From Gymnothorax reevesii (Eukaryota; Chordata; Actinopteri; Anguilliformes; Muraenidae): 64,000 bases of DNA. The first letter of the stretch is position 1; each line of letters opens with the position of its first letter. The notes under the pieces are model-generated. The model ran no database searches, was not told where the DNA came from, and saw only the letters and a list, made by a program, of their open reading frames with translations. Shown here piece after piece: positions 48,851 through 61,760 of this stretch. The stretch covers positions 37,025,611 to 37,089,610 of the forward strand of contig CM056592.1 in assembly GCA_029721435.1 (NCBI GenBank), written 5' to 3'. A program made the position numbers and the translations under genes.

Positions 48851-51800
48851 TTCCCACACAGGTAGCAGTACCATGTTGGTATTTGTTTGGTTAACATATA
48901 GTGGACCTCTGCATTCTTCATGGCACCACATGATCATACCACTGATCTCCACCTCATTGCGTCATTCTTTGATAGGATCTTCTAAGAGAGTTTAAAGTAA
49001 TGACAAAAGTATGATCCACGAGGGACCAATCAGGCCAGGGAACATAAGTCCTATGATCCAAGCAGACCCCAGGGGAGCAAACCCTATGCAAACCAAGCAA
49101 AGGAGCACATTTCTGTAGAACTTCTCAAAAAGTCAGCCAAAATGGCCATGCACAGGCAGATCCACTACACTTCTCTACAGCCAGGTACTATCACACAGCT
49201 GCTTTTCACACACCCAGGAAGATTTCCACTTTTCTCTTTCAGAAAACCTTGGAAGAGCGGCCCCTGGACAACAACGATAAAAGTCAATACCATGACCCTC
49301 ATAAAACCGTATCCTGGCGGGTTGTAAAATAAAAAGTACCTTGGTGTACTGTTTCAAAGGTCAGGTTTCATGACAGCTTGCAAGAGATAAAAATGTCTCA
49401 GGCTATCCATCTTGCAGCAAGACAACTTGATTTATTCTGTTCTAGATGTACAATGCACGTAAGTATTTGATATTTTAATAAGACATTAAACATGGTAGAC
49501 TATGAGAACAGAAATAAGATCATCCACACTGGTAAAATATGGAGGCAACTCCAGCTCCCAGTTTTATAATGTCTCCAGATTACCAAGTTCACTGCTTACC
49601 CAACCGCTGAACAGTGTAGAAAACATGCACCCAAGACAAGACAACAAAAAGGTCTCTTACGCTGAAACCAACAGGTCATTTGAAGACACTTCAGTAAATG
49701 AAAACACTTGTGGAGCCCTTTGTCCCAAACATTTAGAAGCCCTGAAAACAAGGAGCAGTATTAAAAAAAAAAAAAATGAAGAAACCAACCTTTGTAAATT
49801 TGTCTTAAATAAATAATATGCAGAGAATGAGCACTTTAACTGCAGGCTAATTTTTAAATTGCAAAAACAAAACTGTGAAACTAGAGCCATATCAAGAAAG
49901 AAATGCATCTTCTTTCCAAACATTAATGAGCTGTTTGCACGCCGTGGGAAAAAAAATTTCTTCACTTATTAAAGCTCAGCTTTACACACAGTGAAACATA
50001 TCAGTTGCCACCATGTGTGCAAAGGAATTGACTATAAACATATTTTGGCCTCAGTGATCTGGGAATCTGGTTTTCCTGCCAAGAGTGAGAAGCTTGTTCC
50101 CATTCTGAATAACCACTGTCCTTGGACTCTCGCTTTCTTTACAGAATCAAAAGAGGATAAAGATCAACCCTGATACCATCTCAAACTAATCTTTCCCTGC
50201 AATGCTCTCTACTAGTTCAAGGGTTGTTCATTGTTCCAGAGGCCCAGGATGTTGACAACTATACTTGCCTTCTCCTTGCTTCGAGCAGCATTATGAGAGG
50301 AAAAGATTTTTTGCCAGCATGGACAGCAAAAATAACTCAAGGTTACGTTGTTATAACGTATGTGCTGTACATCTACGGGAAAGTCCTGGAGAAGAGAATA
50401 TTGATACGCAAATGGTCATCGCTAATAAGAACAGCGAGTTAAAACTTCCAAGTTTCTTTTTTCAGCAACTGCACTCCGGCTGACAAAGTCAACAAACAGC
50501 GCATGGAAGGACGGGGGTCAAGCGGCCTGCCTCGGACGAGCGAGCCACACGCCACGGAGAGAGAATGTGTACCTGTATCCCGGCCAGACTTTCATTTGCT
50601 AGCAGTGCCCTTTAGCGCCAGTAAGCAGTATCTAATTGAGGCCTGGTCCGACAACATGTAGCTTCTCCATTGTGTAATGCTTCCTTCCTCCTAACCCTGG
50701 GCCAAACAGAATAACGAATAACAGGTCGGTTATCATTCACGAGAGCCCGGACATGGCTGAGGTAACAGTAAGATACCGCGAGCTCAAATTGAACGCTGAA
50801 TTTCATTCCGGCCGACTTCACATCCATTGAAATTTCTCGAGGCTGTTAAACAGTGTAGTCAGTGGTGCATGATAGTCAAATTGTTATCCAACATGATAAC
50901 AAAATCCTCCTCACTTGACAAAACCAGTAGCTTCTGTTCCATTCTCCGCTGACACAGGGAGGTAGCTAAATAAGATCAAGTGACCGAGTGGCTGTCTGCA
51001 CTTTTTTCCTAAGGCACGGAGTCAACAGAGAAAGTACTCTTGGCTCGGCCGAAAGTGACCCGACGTAGCCTTGCGACAGACGCATGCCGCATCTGGTTTC
51101 ATCTTTACCCCTCTCGCCGGTACAGGCGGTGCCGCTCCGCTTTTAGCGTTTCTCTTCATTGTTATAACCGCCGGCTATGGGCTCCACACGCCAGAAAGCC
51201 GCAGGAGTGCAGAAAGCAGTTTATTTGACTAGGCGACGGGAGCTCCACCCAGCACTTAGCGAGCGAACAGACAAACGCAGACCGCAGTCATAAGCGCCAT
51301 TATCGGCTGCAGCAGAGCCTATTCATGCTCCTGTCAATCCCGCCTCCCCTTTGTGCGGATGAGAACCACAAGCCTGTCGTGTCCACAAGGACCATAAAAC
51401 CACAAGCTTCATTTTTCTTCCCTCCCTGATTTACTTTCCAAGAGAAAGAGGGATACCACCGTTTGAGATAAGGCAGTGTTGGCTTTAAGCCCGGGTGAAA
51501 TCAAAAAATTTCTAACACAAAACGTCTCTTCATGCGTTATGAACATAAAAAAAACCGAGCTTTTTTTTCCCCCTTGATGGTCTGAAGGTTTACATCAGTG
51601 TCTATCTACCACAGCCTGACAGCACAGGGCCAACCTGCAGTGACTACATCCCTGTGCTGTTTTTGGATCATGAGCGCACAACAACGGGAGTGTCCCGAGC
51701 GATTTCTCCGGAAGAGCTTCACATAATAGCCCGGCACCTCACCCCAGCCCTCTGCACATGCTCAGATGAACCCACAGACTGGATTTCAATCAGGAAAAAC

Positions 51801-52157
51801 ATGATGAGGACATGAAATTTAACAAAGTATTTATTTATGCACGTGAAACATGAACTTTGGCGGTTAGACTCCGGCATTGAACAAATAAAGCATTTAGAGA
51901 ATCGGAGGATTAGATGCTTTGTAGAGATGAAATTTCCCCCCGGGGTCTAAACACTGGTGGTGGCGAGAGGCTGCTGCTCGGACCAGAGCGACAGGTGAGC
52001 TGAAGAGGCGTCTTGGCCGACCTCAGAGGGTGGTGGAGGGGAGGAGGGGGGTTGCAGAGCGTTATCAATGGGTTTGACAGCTGGTTAACTGCAGGGGAGA
52101 GCAAGAACTTTTAAAATTTGACTAGTTCTGATTCTGATTCTGGTTGGTTAAGCTTAG
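48851..52157 (-). other. nherf1 intron 1 (or 5' flank), CpG-rich patch at 51.0-51.35 kb
   Basis: The patch 51040-51350 contains many CpGs (GGCTCGGCCGAAAGTGACCC, TCTCGCCGGTACAGGCGGTG). Its 62-codon frame has no known motif. The rest is AT-rich with no supported gene. Confidence 0.4.
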
Positions 52158-52447
52158 ATCCCACTGTCGTGCACTCCGTTACAAACGCCGCGATTGGCCG
52201 TTCGTAGCTGATCGTGGAACTTCTCTGAAATTTCAGGTTTGGATCGGAGGTGATGCGATCATCGCGACTGACAATTAATCGTGTTGATTGTAGGAAGTTT
52301 TTGAACCGTCCAAAACATTTCTACGATCAACACGACTGCCACGACTGACCTCAAGACCTGATGAGATCTGACAGGATCACCACGATTACTCCACGATTAA
52401 GACCACGATTTCAATCGAGCCGCGAATCGTGGTAGTGGGAACCCAGA
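52158..52447. mobile_element. Foldback MITE rich in CACGAT words
   Basis: The outer ends ATCCCACTGTCGTG and CACGATTC/GTGGTAGTGGGAAC pair inversely. An inner hairpin pairs TCGTGTTGATTGTAGGAA with TTCTACGATCAACACGA around 52277-52340. Repeated CCACGATT words lie near 52380-52410. No coding capacity. Confidence 0.65.
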
Positions 52448-53585
52448 ATTAATAAGTTAGGCAGCGTAATTTTTAAAGGGTGAGCAGACACTAGAAAAGG
52501 GTAAATTTCCTGAAGAAAATTAGAGTGCTTGCTTCAGCGAGAAAAGCTGAAGAGGTTGCGTTATAAAATGAAGGTGCTTGGAGACTGAGGAGGCAAAGGA
52601 AATTGCTGAAATGTTGAAAAACTGCTGAAATGTCAACACAAGACTTTAAAGCTGAAAGTAATAGTTTAAGGAATTCTGACTTTTCAGCTGCATCATGCCA
52701 GAGTCTACCCCGCTTCAACCCGGCTGTATGAAAAAAAAAAAAAAAATGGTGAATTGGAGTCAATGAGGTTGATGCATCTCTCTCTATGGCTCTGTGCGTA
52801 CCTAGGTAAACGAAGTGCATGCTGAGAAATGAGCTTCATGGTGGAGCAAACATGGCAGGCCACATTAGCAGACTGGCACAGCTGTTCTTGCTCATAGTCA
52901 GTGTCTCACCCAGTCCTGAACGGTACAACGCTGACCTCGCCGAGTAGTGGAATGCTACTATTTGCGACTCTCTGTTCATTTCTGTGTACTGTGTGTTCAT
53001 TTCTGTGCACAGTCTTCGCCAGCTAAATAGCTAATAATAGCAGGTTTTGAGTTTTGAAATTGCCTTCACTGCGGATGAAATAATCAATAGCTCGCTGACG
53101 TTAACCATTTAACTACTCAATGAGTATGGAAAGTTATGTCTGCTGGCTTAGCAAAGATGGCAGTTACAGTCATTTCGATACCAGTATTTCACCTGTTTTA
53201 GATACGATCGTAAATATATCTAGGTAGTGCGAATAGTTGCTTGTATAAACAGGAATAGGAGCTTGAGCAATTTTTTCTGCTTGGCAATTTTTTACTGTCA
53301 CACCAACGTGTTCTCATGGACCCGCTCTGCAAGAAGACTGGTCTTTGCTGCCCTAAATGTGTTCTCTTGGAGCTGGTTTGAGCGACTGTATAAACAACGA
53401 TACCGAAAATTCTTTCACCGAATTTGATGTAGAGGAATGAGATTTTGCTAACAGTTGTATCAATCTTAATCCGAACAATGATAATGCTGAGGCCGGGAAA
53501 AAGTCCAGCAGACGGCAGAATTGAGGCGCAATACCGCTGTGCCACAATTTCGCAGAGCCATTTGAGTTAAAACCCCTTACCACTC

Positions 53586-53608
53586 CAACGGCCCGTATAC
53601 GGGCCCAT
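53586..53608. repeat. 16-bp perfect palindrome
   Basis: GGCCCGTATACGGGCC is a perfect palindrome at about 53590-53605. It lies in AT-rich surroundings and may be the end of a repeat. Confidence 0.7.
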
Positions 53609-53879
53609 CAGGGCAGTTAAAAACAAGAAAAAATTTCATTTTACCTTGAGTACGAAAAATTTGAATGCTGAAGAAATTATAAATGCTTAACTTAACATTT
53701 TGCAGTTTGAGTGACATTTCTAGCTCAAAGTATGACAGAGTAAAAAAAAATAGCAGAAAATAGCTGAATCTACGGATTCAGCACAAAAATGGCTTGATTT
53801 AATAGGACCCCAAAAAATGACTTTTAAAATTGAATATCTCAGAAACAAAAAATAAAATAAACAAGATGTGTATGTGAAA

Positions 53880-54290
53880 CGCTGATGCCCCCGTACATAA
53901 CATGCACATGCTAACCATTAAACGCCTATCATGAGTCAATCAAAGGTTAAAGGTCAAGGTCACAAGGTCAACATTCGTAACCTCATCAGAAAGGCCTTAT
54001 CCTAAGGAATACATATGCCAGGTATCAAATGCCTATTACCAGCTAATGAAATGTTATGGCCCATATGTTAAAGTTTTTGTCACCAAACGTCATGCTCCAA
54101 GGTCAAGGTCACAAGGTCAAAAGTCATGACCCCATCTCAAATGCCTTCTCACAAGCAATGCATATGCCAAGTCCTATCATGAGCCGGTCAAAAGTTATAG
54201 CCATGGCAAAGTGCGGACAGACAGACAGACAGACGGACAGGTGAAAAACTATATGCCCCAGAAACTTCGTTCGCGGGGGAATAAAAATCT
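53880..54290 (+). repeat. Repeat with internal 149-bp duplication and nuclear-receptor half-sites
   Basis: The 20-mer AGGTCAAGGTCACAAGGTCA is present at 53951-53970 and again at 54100-54119, with related flanks (CATATGCCA, CCTATCATGAG). The unit ends with (ACAG)n and GGGGGAATAAAAAT. Similar architecture, with a tetranucleotide run before the end, is seen in the 300-bp repeat family. Confidence 0.8.
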
Positions 54291-55737
54291 GTATAGATTC
54301 AACATAATTCAGAATCAGCAGAATTTTTTAAATTTTTTAAACGGAATCAATAGCTTAAACAGTGTAGTAGGAGTTAGTCATCCAAATTTAGGCGGAGGAA
54401 GAAGTAGTAAGAGAATAGAGTGTGCTGCTTCTGATGAAACAAGCACACAACTATACCAAAAGCATAGTGGGCATGCGCAAAGAGAAAGTCTTCCTGCTTG
54501 AATTTGCGCTAAGCTTCATTTAAATACAATCGGACTCATGACACCCTCACAGCACATCCTCTTCCAGCAGACCGTTTCCTCTCGAACGCAGGACCCAATA
54601 ATTAGACTGGGGCAAAGGGAAGGGAGCGTCCTTCAACTCTATCGGAGTCCAAGAGACAGTCTAAGGACTGCCACAGGTCTATAAAACACACTGCTGTTGC
54701 TAAGGTCAAGGCCAGTTAAATAGCACATATTCAATCATAGCTGTGTTTCATTTTGATCCGAATGATCCATATAAAGAAATGCCACAAGTAAGCGCTGTAC
54801 ATCACACATTGGCAGGCAGAAATAATAACTTCTCGACTCAGTTCTACATTATTAGACAACACACTCACCACTTCGGTGAAAGCAGAAAGTTCAAGGTGGA
54901 AAAGATAAGTCTTTAATTACCTCAGCGTATGCCTTGTCATTAGCATAGCGCATTCGCCTCCATCACCTAGATAAACAAACTCAGTCATGGCAAAACCCCT
55001 CTTTTTGCAGACCAGCAAAACCAAAATGTCTGGACTGCTCAGTGCACAGCGCAGTCACAGGAAGAAAACAAATTCTCACAAGCCTGAGGACCTGGCAGCG
55101 AAGGCCTTGGCTCGGACGGGCACTGCCACAATGGCTGCCCGGTCAAGCAGAACCATTTAGCCACATTACTTCCGAACGATGAGGCCCGAAACCCCTCGTA
55201 TGAATCCGCTAAGCCCGGGAGAATGCCGCACATGCACAGTGAGTTTATTGAAAAACCCCACGTACATATAAAAACCCACTTTCCTAATTGTCTGTCCGAA
55301 ATAGAATTATAATCCCCATAATCCAAGCCCTTCTTAATAAATGCTTCCGACCAGCTTTTTTAATTTGCTTTGAGCCATATTTCCATAGGCCCAAGGGGAG
55401 TGTTTTACTCACAGAGAAGAGTAAATGTCCACAGTGTGGGGGTCTACAAGCCCCACCCCCTCCCACTCCACCCGCTGGTCTACATATTGAAGAAAAGCTG
55501 TGATTCGTGCCAGTTCTGCAGGGGGGGGGGGGGGGAGATGAATGCAGCTTCTGTGCTTCGGCCGTCAGGAACAGAGGTGGAGCTGACAATAGCAGGAAGT
55601 CTCTGAATGCCCTCAAATTGGTTCGGAGCAGCGACGTGGCAAAAAAAAAAAAAAAACACCTCCACAAACACTAACGGCCCACTGCAGAACCCATGGAGAG
55701 AGGCTCGTCTCCAGAGGCAGAGTATCTTAAAACATTA
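54291..55737 (-). other. nherf1 intron 1 (or 5' flank), no gene seen
   Basis: A G run of about 15 bases lies at 55520-55534 and an A run near 55640-55655. Open frames up to 127 codons here have no known domain. Confidence 0.45.
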
Positions 55738-55915
55738 TGGGCCTGATTTACTAACTATTATTTACACATGCAAAATCGTTTTGCCCATACAAAACCAATA
55801 ACATTGCCACTGATTAGTGCAAGGCAAGTACCCTGGCCAATCATGGGTAATGTTATTGGTTTTGCATGGGCGAAAAGATTTTGCCTGTGCTAAAGGTTTT
55901 AGTAAATCAGGCCCT
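55738..55915. mobile_element. Palindromic MITE with GGGCCTGATTTACTAA ends
   Basis: The left end GGGCCTGATTTACTAA is matched by TTAGTAAATCAGGCCC at the right. The inner words GCAAAATCGTTTTGCCCATAC and CCAATAACATT are also inverted on the other side. The whole 178-bp unit folds as one hairpin. Confidence 0.85.
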
Positions 55916-58900
55916 AAGTATCTAAAAATAAATCTATTGATTCATTTTGTTTTCTACAGAAGCCTCAAAGCTTGGGGTCTTAATACTCGTTTGCCAAAGG
56001 TAAATGGCCTGGGGGTTCTCTCGATATCCGAGCAGAAGCACCTGACGCAACCAAATTAATCAACAGACCTCAGCCTGCGCAGGTGAATAGTTGCATCAGG
56101 TTTTCTTCAGCTTGGGTGGAATGTGAACCTGCAGCCTCACGGCCCTTTTACAGGCAAGTGTTTGGGCCCCCGCTTTACACAGAAATAGATAAGGTTTAAA
56201 AACCAACAAACAAACACCAAGCGCAGGCCTTCGCTCAACCTCACTTTCTGACAAAAAAAAAACAAAAAAAAAACAAACCCATTACCACTCAATAATGAAG
56301 CAGAAAATAAACGACGTGTCATAATGGGTGCGTCTTCTTACTTTTTCCGCAGCTTGAACGCAGTAAAAAAAAAAACAGATGCATGTCCTAACCCGGATAA
56401 ATAAATGCGCCCTGGGATGAGGCAGCGCACACAGGCCCTCCTGCGAATCCAGTCCGTCGCTAATGCAATTCCAGCTGCTGACACTCTCTCCTCTTCCTTC
56501 CAGCTCATAAACCTCCTGGTAAATAAGCGCTCTCTCAAAGGCCGAGGGCGTCCCGGCGCCTCCCTAAAATTAGTAGGTCTGTTGTTCCTCGGCAGCACTG
56601 CTCACGCCCAGGCGGAGCGATGCAGGCGTGTGCGTGGCGACCGTCGGGCAGGACCGAGTGCGCTCACACGCTGGTCGCAGTGAAGGGCACTCATCAGATC
56701 CGCTCGGTCCACACGGCTCCACCCTCTGACCCAGGAAGTGCACTGGTGCACTGGCTCTGGTTCACTGCAGTGCAGTGCTTTATGGTTCACTGCACCCTTG
56801 TGTCCGTGTCTTAGGTCCCATAAAACAAGTTAATACTTAAATCAGTCTGAACACCTTTATTACAGCCCCCTCACATTTCCACCTTGATATGGGTCAAAGT
56901 ACAACACAGATGATACAATCCTGCACAGAAAAGCAGCTGGCAGGAATGGAGAAAAAATATTTGAAAACTAACCAGAAAAAAAAAAAAAAATGCTGTGTGC
57001 TGACTGCCCGTTTTCCAAATTTAAAAAAGTGAAGTATTACTCAGCTACTGCGGTTGAACATGAATCCAAAGTGCTGTTCTTTCATTTACAACGTTATTCA
57101 GTGAGTGAGAATCCAGTTTGAAGGAAAAAAAATATATAAAATCATATTTGTGGTTTGTTATTGAAAATTGCTTCAAGGGCCATGCAGTTCCATGCTTTTA
57201 TACGGCAATTTAAAGGGCACTAGGCATGAGATTTGGCGCCTGGTAAAATGCAGCCCGGTGACCTCTGAGGGTCAAGGACCCCTGGAGTCAGCCATTTATG
57301 CTCCGAGAAAAGATCTGATCAGTAAAAACAGTGGTGAAAGAGTAACCCAGAGTGATGATGAACTGGCAAAATGCGAGGTTGGATCAGTGTTGATGGACAT
57401 GGATGAATAGCCCAGACAAAAACATGTTGGTTCTGCGCTTAGGAAAAGAGCCTGCCAATTAACGGAACGAGCACTTCCATTCAGCAAGAACATACACAAA
57501 ATAAATAAATGAATAACAAAGGAGACACCATACGAGGTTGCATTACTTCTGTTATATACTTTTATATACAGTATATCGAGCTAAAAGCAGTGAGTAATTT
57601 CTTTAAAATAAATGAAGGCCATTTATATAGCACAAACAAACACACTCACTACAGTGGGCCGGCTTCTCTCGGTTCAGCACACTGGTTGGCTGAGCCGGAA
57701 TGGGCGTCGCACGGCCAGGACAGGCCTTCCTTCCTTCCTCAGCAGTCAGATCCATGCCTTTCTCCCCTTACCCCATACTACACACATACACAATACGCAC
57801 AATACCACATCCTCTTCACTACACTGTCGCCGGGGCAACCTTAGGGCTGTCGCCTCTGACGACAGCTGGCTCTGTCGTTCCAGGAAGGGTCAACTTGAAG
57901 GAGGACCGTCTTTCGCTCTCCAACTTACACCCCTCTCCCCCCATGTTTGAAAAGAGCCGACTCTCTAAGCCAAAAACACACCAACAGTAGTTGTTTGGCT
58001 GGGATATCGATTAGCGCATAACCAATGCTGCCAATGTAGGGCATTCGCCTCTAAATCTGGCTAATTTTTTTAGAGTCACGGCAAAAATTTAAAAATTCGC
58101 TGATAGCGGGCTACTAAAGCCTTTTTTAACACATCAAGTGCAAGTTTAGCAATTGTGAAAGACAACTTGCTTGTTCGCTTGAAGTGAGACACCTTTCAGC
58201 AAATTAAATTAACCTCATGATTTTCTAATTCAACACAGTGTATGTAATACGAGCCTAGTGCCAAAGGTTGAGGAGATCTGGGTTCATCCAGGCTAGGCTG
58301 GTAAACCAAGTTTAAAATCATACAGGAATACAAAACATCTGCTATAAGGAGCGAGCCAGAGCCAACCAAACAAGTGTGCTTCAAGAGTGGGAATTATATA
58401 CAGAGCTTTCGTAGCATTTTCCTCTCTCCATAAACACTGTCACAAAGTTTACAACAATCGTAATGACCCGACGACACAACCCGCGGTGAGGGACCAGAGA
58501 AAAATACCCATTTAAACCTCATATAAACAGCTTTCTAAGTCGACACAGCAATTCTACGTTTATGGACCAAAAATGGTTTGATATTATTGTTTATATACGA
58601 CATGCTGTCCCAGCCGGAGGAGCGCTAGCTGCAGAACTACGCAGCTGAATGCTAGGGAAAAGATTTGTGAACTATTTGGCCGCAGTCAACTGCTTTGGAG
58701 TTAATTTTCTCTCGAGGGCCATCAGAATTCGAACACTTAACGCTGTGCTGAACTTTGAGTTTCACCACAGTAATGTTCCATTTCTTCTAAAGGTCATGAG
58801 GAACAGGGAAAGCTGAAACCTCTGGACACAGAAAAGAACCGTCCACATTAACCAGAAAAATGTTACATGTTCCAGAGGGGGAAATGCTAGCTCGTGTGGC

Positions 58901-59225
58901 ATGGTTTGTGTACATGCTCCATGAAGGTGAGTAAAAGTCATTGACAAAGCCATTTATAGCAAAGCTCTTAGCCTGCATGCTAAAAAACAATAGATTAGCT
59001 CATTAGCCTATAGAGGGCTCTTTTAAACTCTTCATCTTAATGCAATGAGTCAGAGATGCACGAAATGCTCACAGTGAAAACATCCTCCACATATCCCAGT
59101 GCACAAAGTCCTTGTCACTTGGTCTCCGTTAGCGAGTTACAGGCCTTAAAGACCCAGCGGTGCAATATCAGGACACTTCTAAAGCCACAGAAATAGGTTT
59201 CAGAAATAAAGACCTCCTTCCATAG
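55916..59225 (-). other. nherf1 intron 1 (or 5' flank), CpG-rich patch at 56.4-56.66 kb
   Basis: The patch includes GGCCGAGGGCGTCCCGGCGC. A 92-codon + frame and an 86-codon - frame overlap there without known motifs. The remainder is unremarkable. Confidence 0.4.
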
Positions 59226-59227
59226 CG

Positions 59228-59297
59228 AGGGCTGACTGCAATAAACAGTTATGTCCAATATAAAACATCTGGACACAACTGTTTATTGCAGTCACCC
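59228..59297. repeat. Compact hairpin with about 30-bp stem
   Basis: AGGGCTGACTGCAATAAACA and GTTATGTCCA pair with TGGACACAAC and TGTTTATTGCAGTCACCCCT with only two mismatches, across a loop of about 12 bases (ATATAAAACATC). It is of pre-miRNA size, but it could equally be a very short MITE. Confidence 0.85.
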
Positions 59298-61451
59298 CTC
59301 CATATGATAAGAGATAATCCATAAGAACCGGTTTCGGTGCCTTCTGAAGACCAAATCCCTTCAGACTAGAAACTCACCATGGCTCCTAGTAGAAATCTAA
59401 ATGCTGTCGCTCATTGTATACCATTGTCAGACATTGAATATTTTGAAAAAAAACATTAATTTCAGTTTTGATCTAACAAAAAGGGGGGATGTTAGGAGGG
59501 ACACTCTTGCTGCTGAGTGGGGGGGGGGGGTGTGACAGATGATGCTCATTTTGTTGAGGGGGGGGGGGGGGGATTGTGCAAATTCCGCGTCTTTTCCATT
59601 TTTTCCGTTATCTTATTATTTATTTATTTATTTCTCCCCCAAAAGTGCGCATGTATTATCAATACGCAGCAGTTGCGCATATTCAGACTATGTCAGGGGT
59701 AAATTGGATTATGGCGGGCCGCCATTATCTCGTCAATGTCTGGGAAACATTGTCTGCAGAGAGAACAATAAATTATGGACAGACAGATGGATGGACAGAC
59801 GTATGAACAGGGGCGATTGCAATATGCGCCCATCCAGTGCAGTGGCCATAACAAAATCTGCAAAACAAGCCAAGAATGGCATAATGGTGACACACACATC
59901 AACAAATAAATGTTAGAGGTTTTAAGGGACTAATCAGAGATTCGCATTTATGTTGCCAGCTAATATGTTACCCTGTTCTCATCGAGCAAGCATCTTGGCT
60001 CACAAACCCATTTGTGGTGCAAAACATGTGCGCACTTTAAGAGAAAATCATATTACTCTAAATGTACAAGAATGAAGACATACTGTATACCGGTGTTCGG
60101 CAAAGTTTTTTTTTTTCTTGAATTACGACTCAAGAAGCCAAACAAGTGAAGACCGCTCTGCTCCGTTTCACACTCTGACCTTCTGTGCTCTGTGCTACGA
60201 AAGATTTGTGTCACTGCAAGAGTTACAAAATCTAATGAACCAGCTTTTTTAAAGTGTTTACTGTACAACAGTATCCGTGCTTTACAAACAGCCTGAAGCT
60301 AAAGAAAAAAAATAAATCCCGCAGCATGTGAGCCAAAAATAAACTACCAAGTTTCTAGAATTAAGGACAGGGGAATTAAATCCAGTACTGGTGAAAAACG
60401 TCTGAAATTCCTGAATCAGAGAGAGCAAATGTCCGACATTCCTGAAGAGCTTGTTTCAACCCCAAGGACACAGTGTTCCTCACTAAAGATGACAGCGTGT
60501 TGTGACGGATAAACACGAGCCAGCTATCAGCTTTGATTCCAAAGTTTGTCAGAGCCGTTAAGCATGTTGGGACTGGGAGGGGAGCCGCTTCCAGCATCAT
60601 TGGGCTACGGCCCATTCCACGGTGAATCGCAACATGAATTCAATACATATCTATCTATCTATTCTGCAGTGCGACAGCGAATGGATCATCTTCTTGAACA
60701 CCTCTCTGAAAACATCAATTTTTTTAACTATCATGTTTTTCATTTTTCCATTAGGTCATTAATATAAAATTTCGCCAAAGTGGCGTTGCGTTAAGGACAT
60801 GTGCTTTTTTTTTTTGTAGCTCTGTCAATTTTGGATAAAATGACTTCAAACTATGGTAAGTTACAAATTATTATATGACAAATGATGTCATATAATCAAA
60901 ATGTGATTTTTTTAATAGCGCGTCCTAAAAACACTCGGTCAAAAATGGATTTTACTCAATTTCACAGAAAGACATCAAAAAGTTCACATTTCTACAAAAA
61001 CATCAAGTGTTTTATATGCACTTTGGTCTTATTAGGGATCCAGAGGGACAGAAGGAAACCAAATTTCAGAATTTTCAAGAAAGAAGTTAGAATGTCCAAA
61101 AATAAAGATATGAAAGAAAACAATTAATTTTGTCCCATCCGCAACAGAAATTTTGCTTCCGGGACAAAAAAAACCATTAAGAGATTTTTATGTTACAATG
61201 ATCAACTGAATCTGAACTGATATCCTCAGAATTGCTGAACAAAGGGAAAGCAGTTTGGTTCTCGAAGTCTCTGCACAGTGAAAATTGTAAAGAAACGAAA
61301 GGCACCATGACGATCAGACCAACAGGGCAAGTGATCAGCAACCCTCTGTTTGCACAGGCCTAGAATCACTCTGTTCAATGACAAACTTTGGCTACATAAG
61401 GTGGCATTAATTAGCCTTTTCAAAAGCCAATAATCAGTCATCAATAATCAA
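59298..61451 (-). other. nherf1 intron 1 (or 5' flank), two long G runs
   Basis: G runs of 11 or more lie at about 59519-59530 and 59559-59573. The segment 59770-59810 has GACAGA/GGATGGACAGAC repeats. No gene is supported. Confidence 0.5.
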
Positions 61452-61760
61452 TAACTAGAAAAGCACTCCGAGAGCGCAGAACCTCCGCCAGGGGGCAGCA
61501 AAGCCAAAAGCAGGACGATTGGAACTCCGGCCCGTTGGAAAGACTTGAAATCTTGAACTATGGCGTATATCTCAGCAGTATTTTGGCCTAGATATGCCAA
61601 AATTTATTCACCTCTTCCTTGAGTTAATACCCACCTACCCTGAAAATTTTGTCAAAATCTGGCCATAGGTTTTTGAGTTATGTTGTACACAAACAAACCA
61701 ACAAACAAACAAACCAACAAACGGCACCGAAAACATATACCTCCTCGGCGGAGGTTAATA
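61452..61760 (+). repeat. 300-bp dispersed repeat, copy 3, with CTCF-like motif
   Basis: It runs from ATAACTAGAAAAGCACTCCG to CCTCCTCGGCGGAGGTTAAT, full length. It contains CCGCCAGGGGGCAGC at about 61486-61500, the best CTCF-like match of the three copies, and an (ACAA)n part before the end. Confidence 0.87.

Noticed and set aside
51040..51228. 62-codon Arg-rich frame in a CpG-rich patch
   Set aside because: Chance open frame in GC-rich DNA; no recognised family.
53227..53583. Possible remnant of a piggyBac-like transposase N-terminus
   Set aside because: The resemblance is limited to short acidic and basic words, without catalytic motifs.
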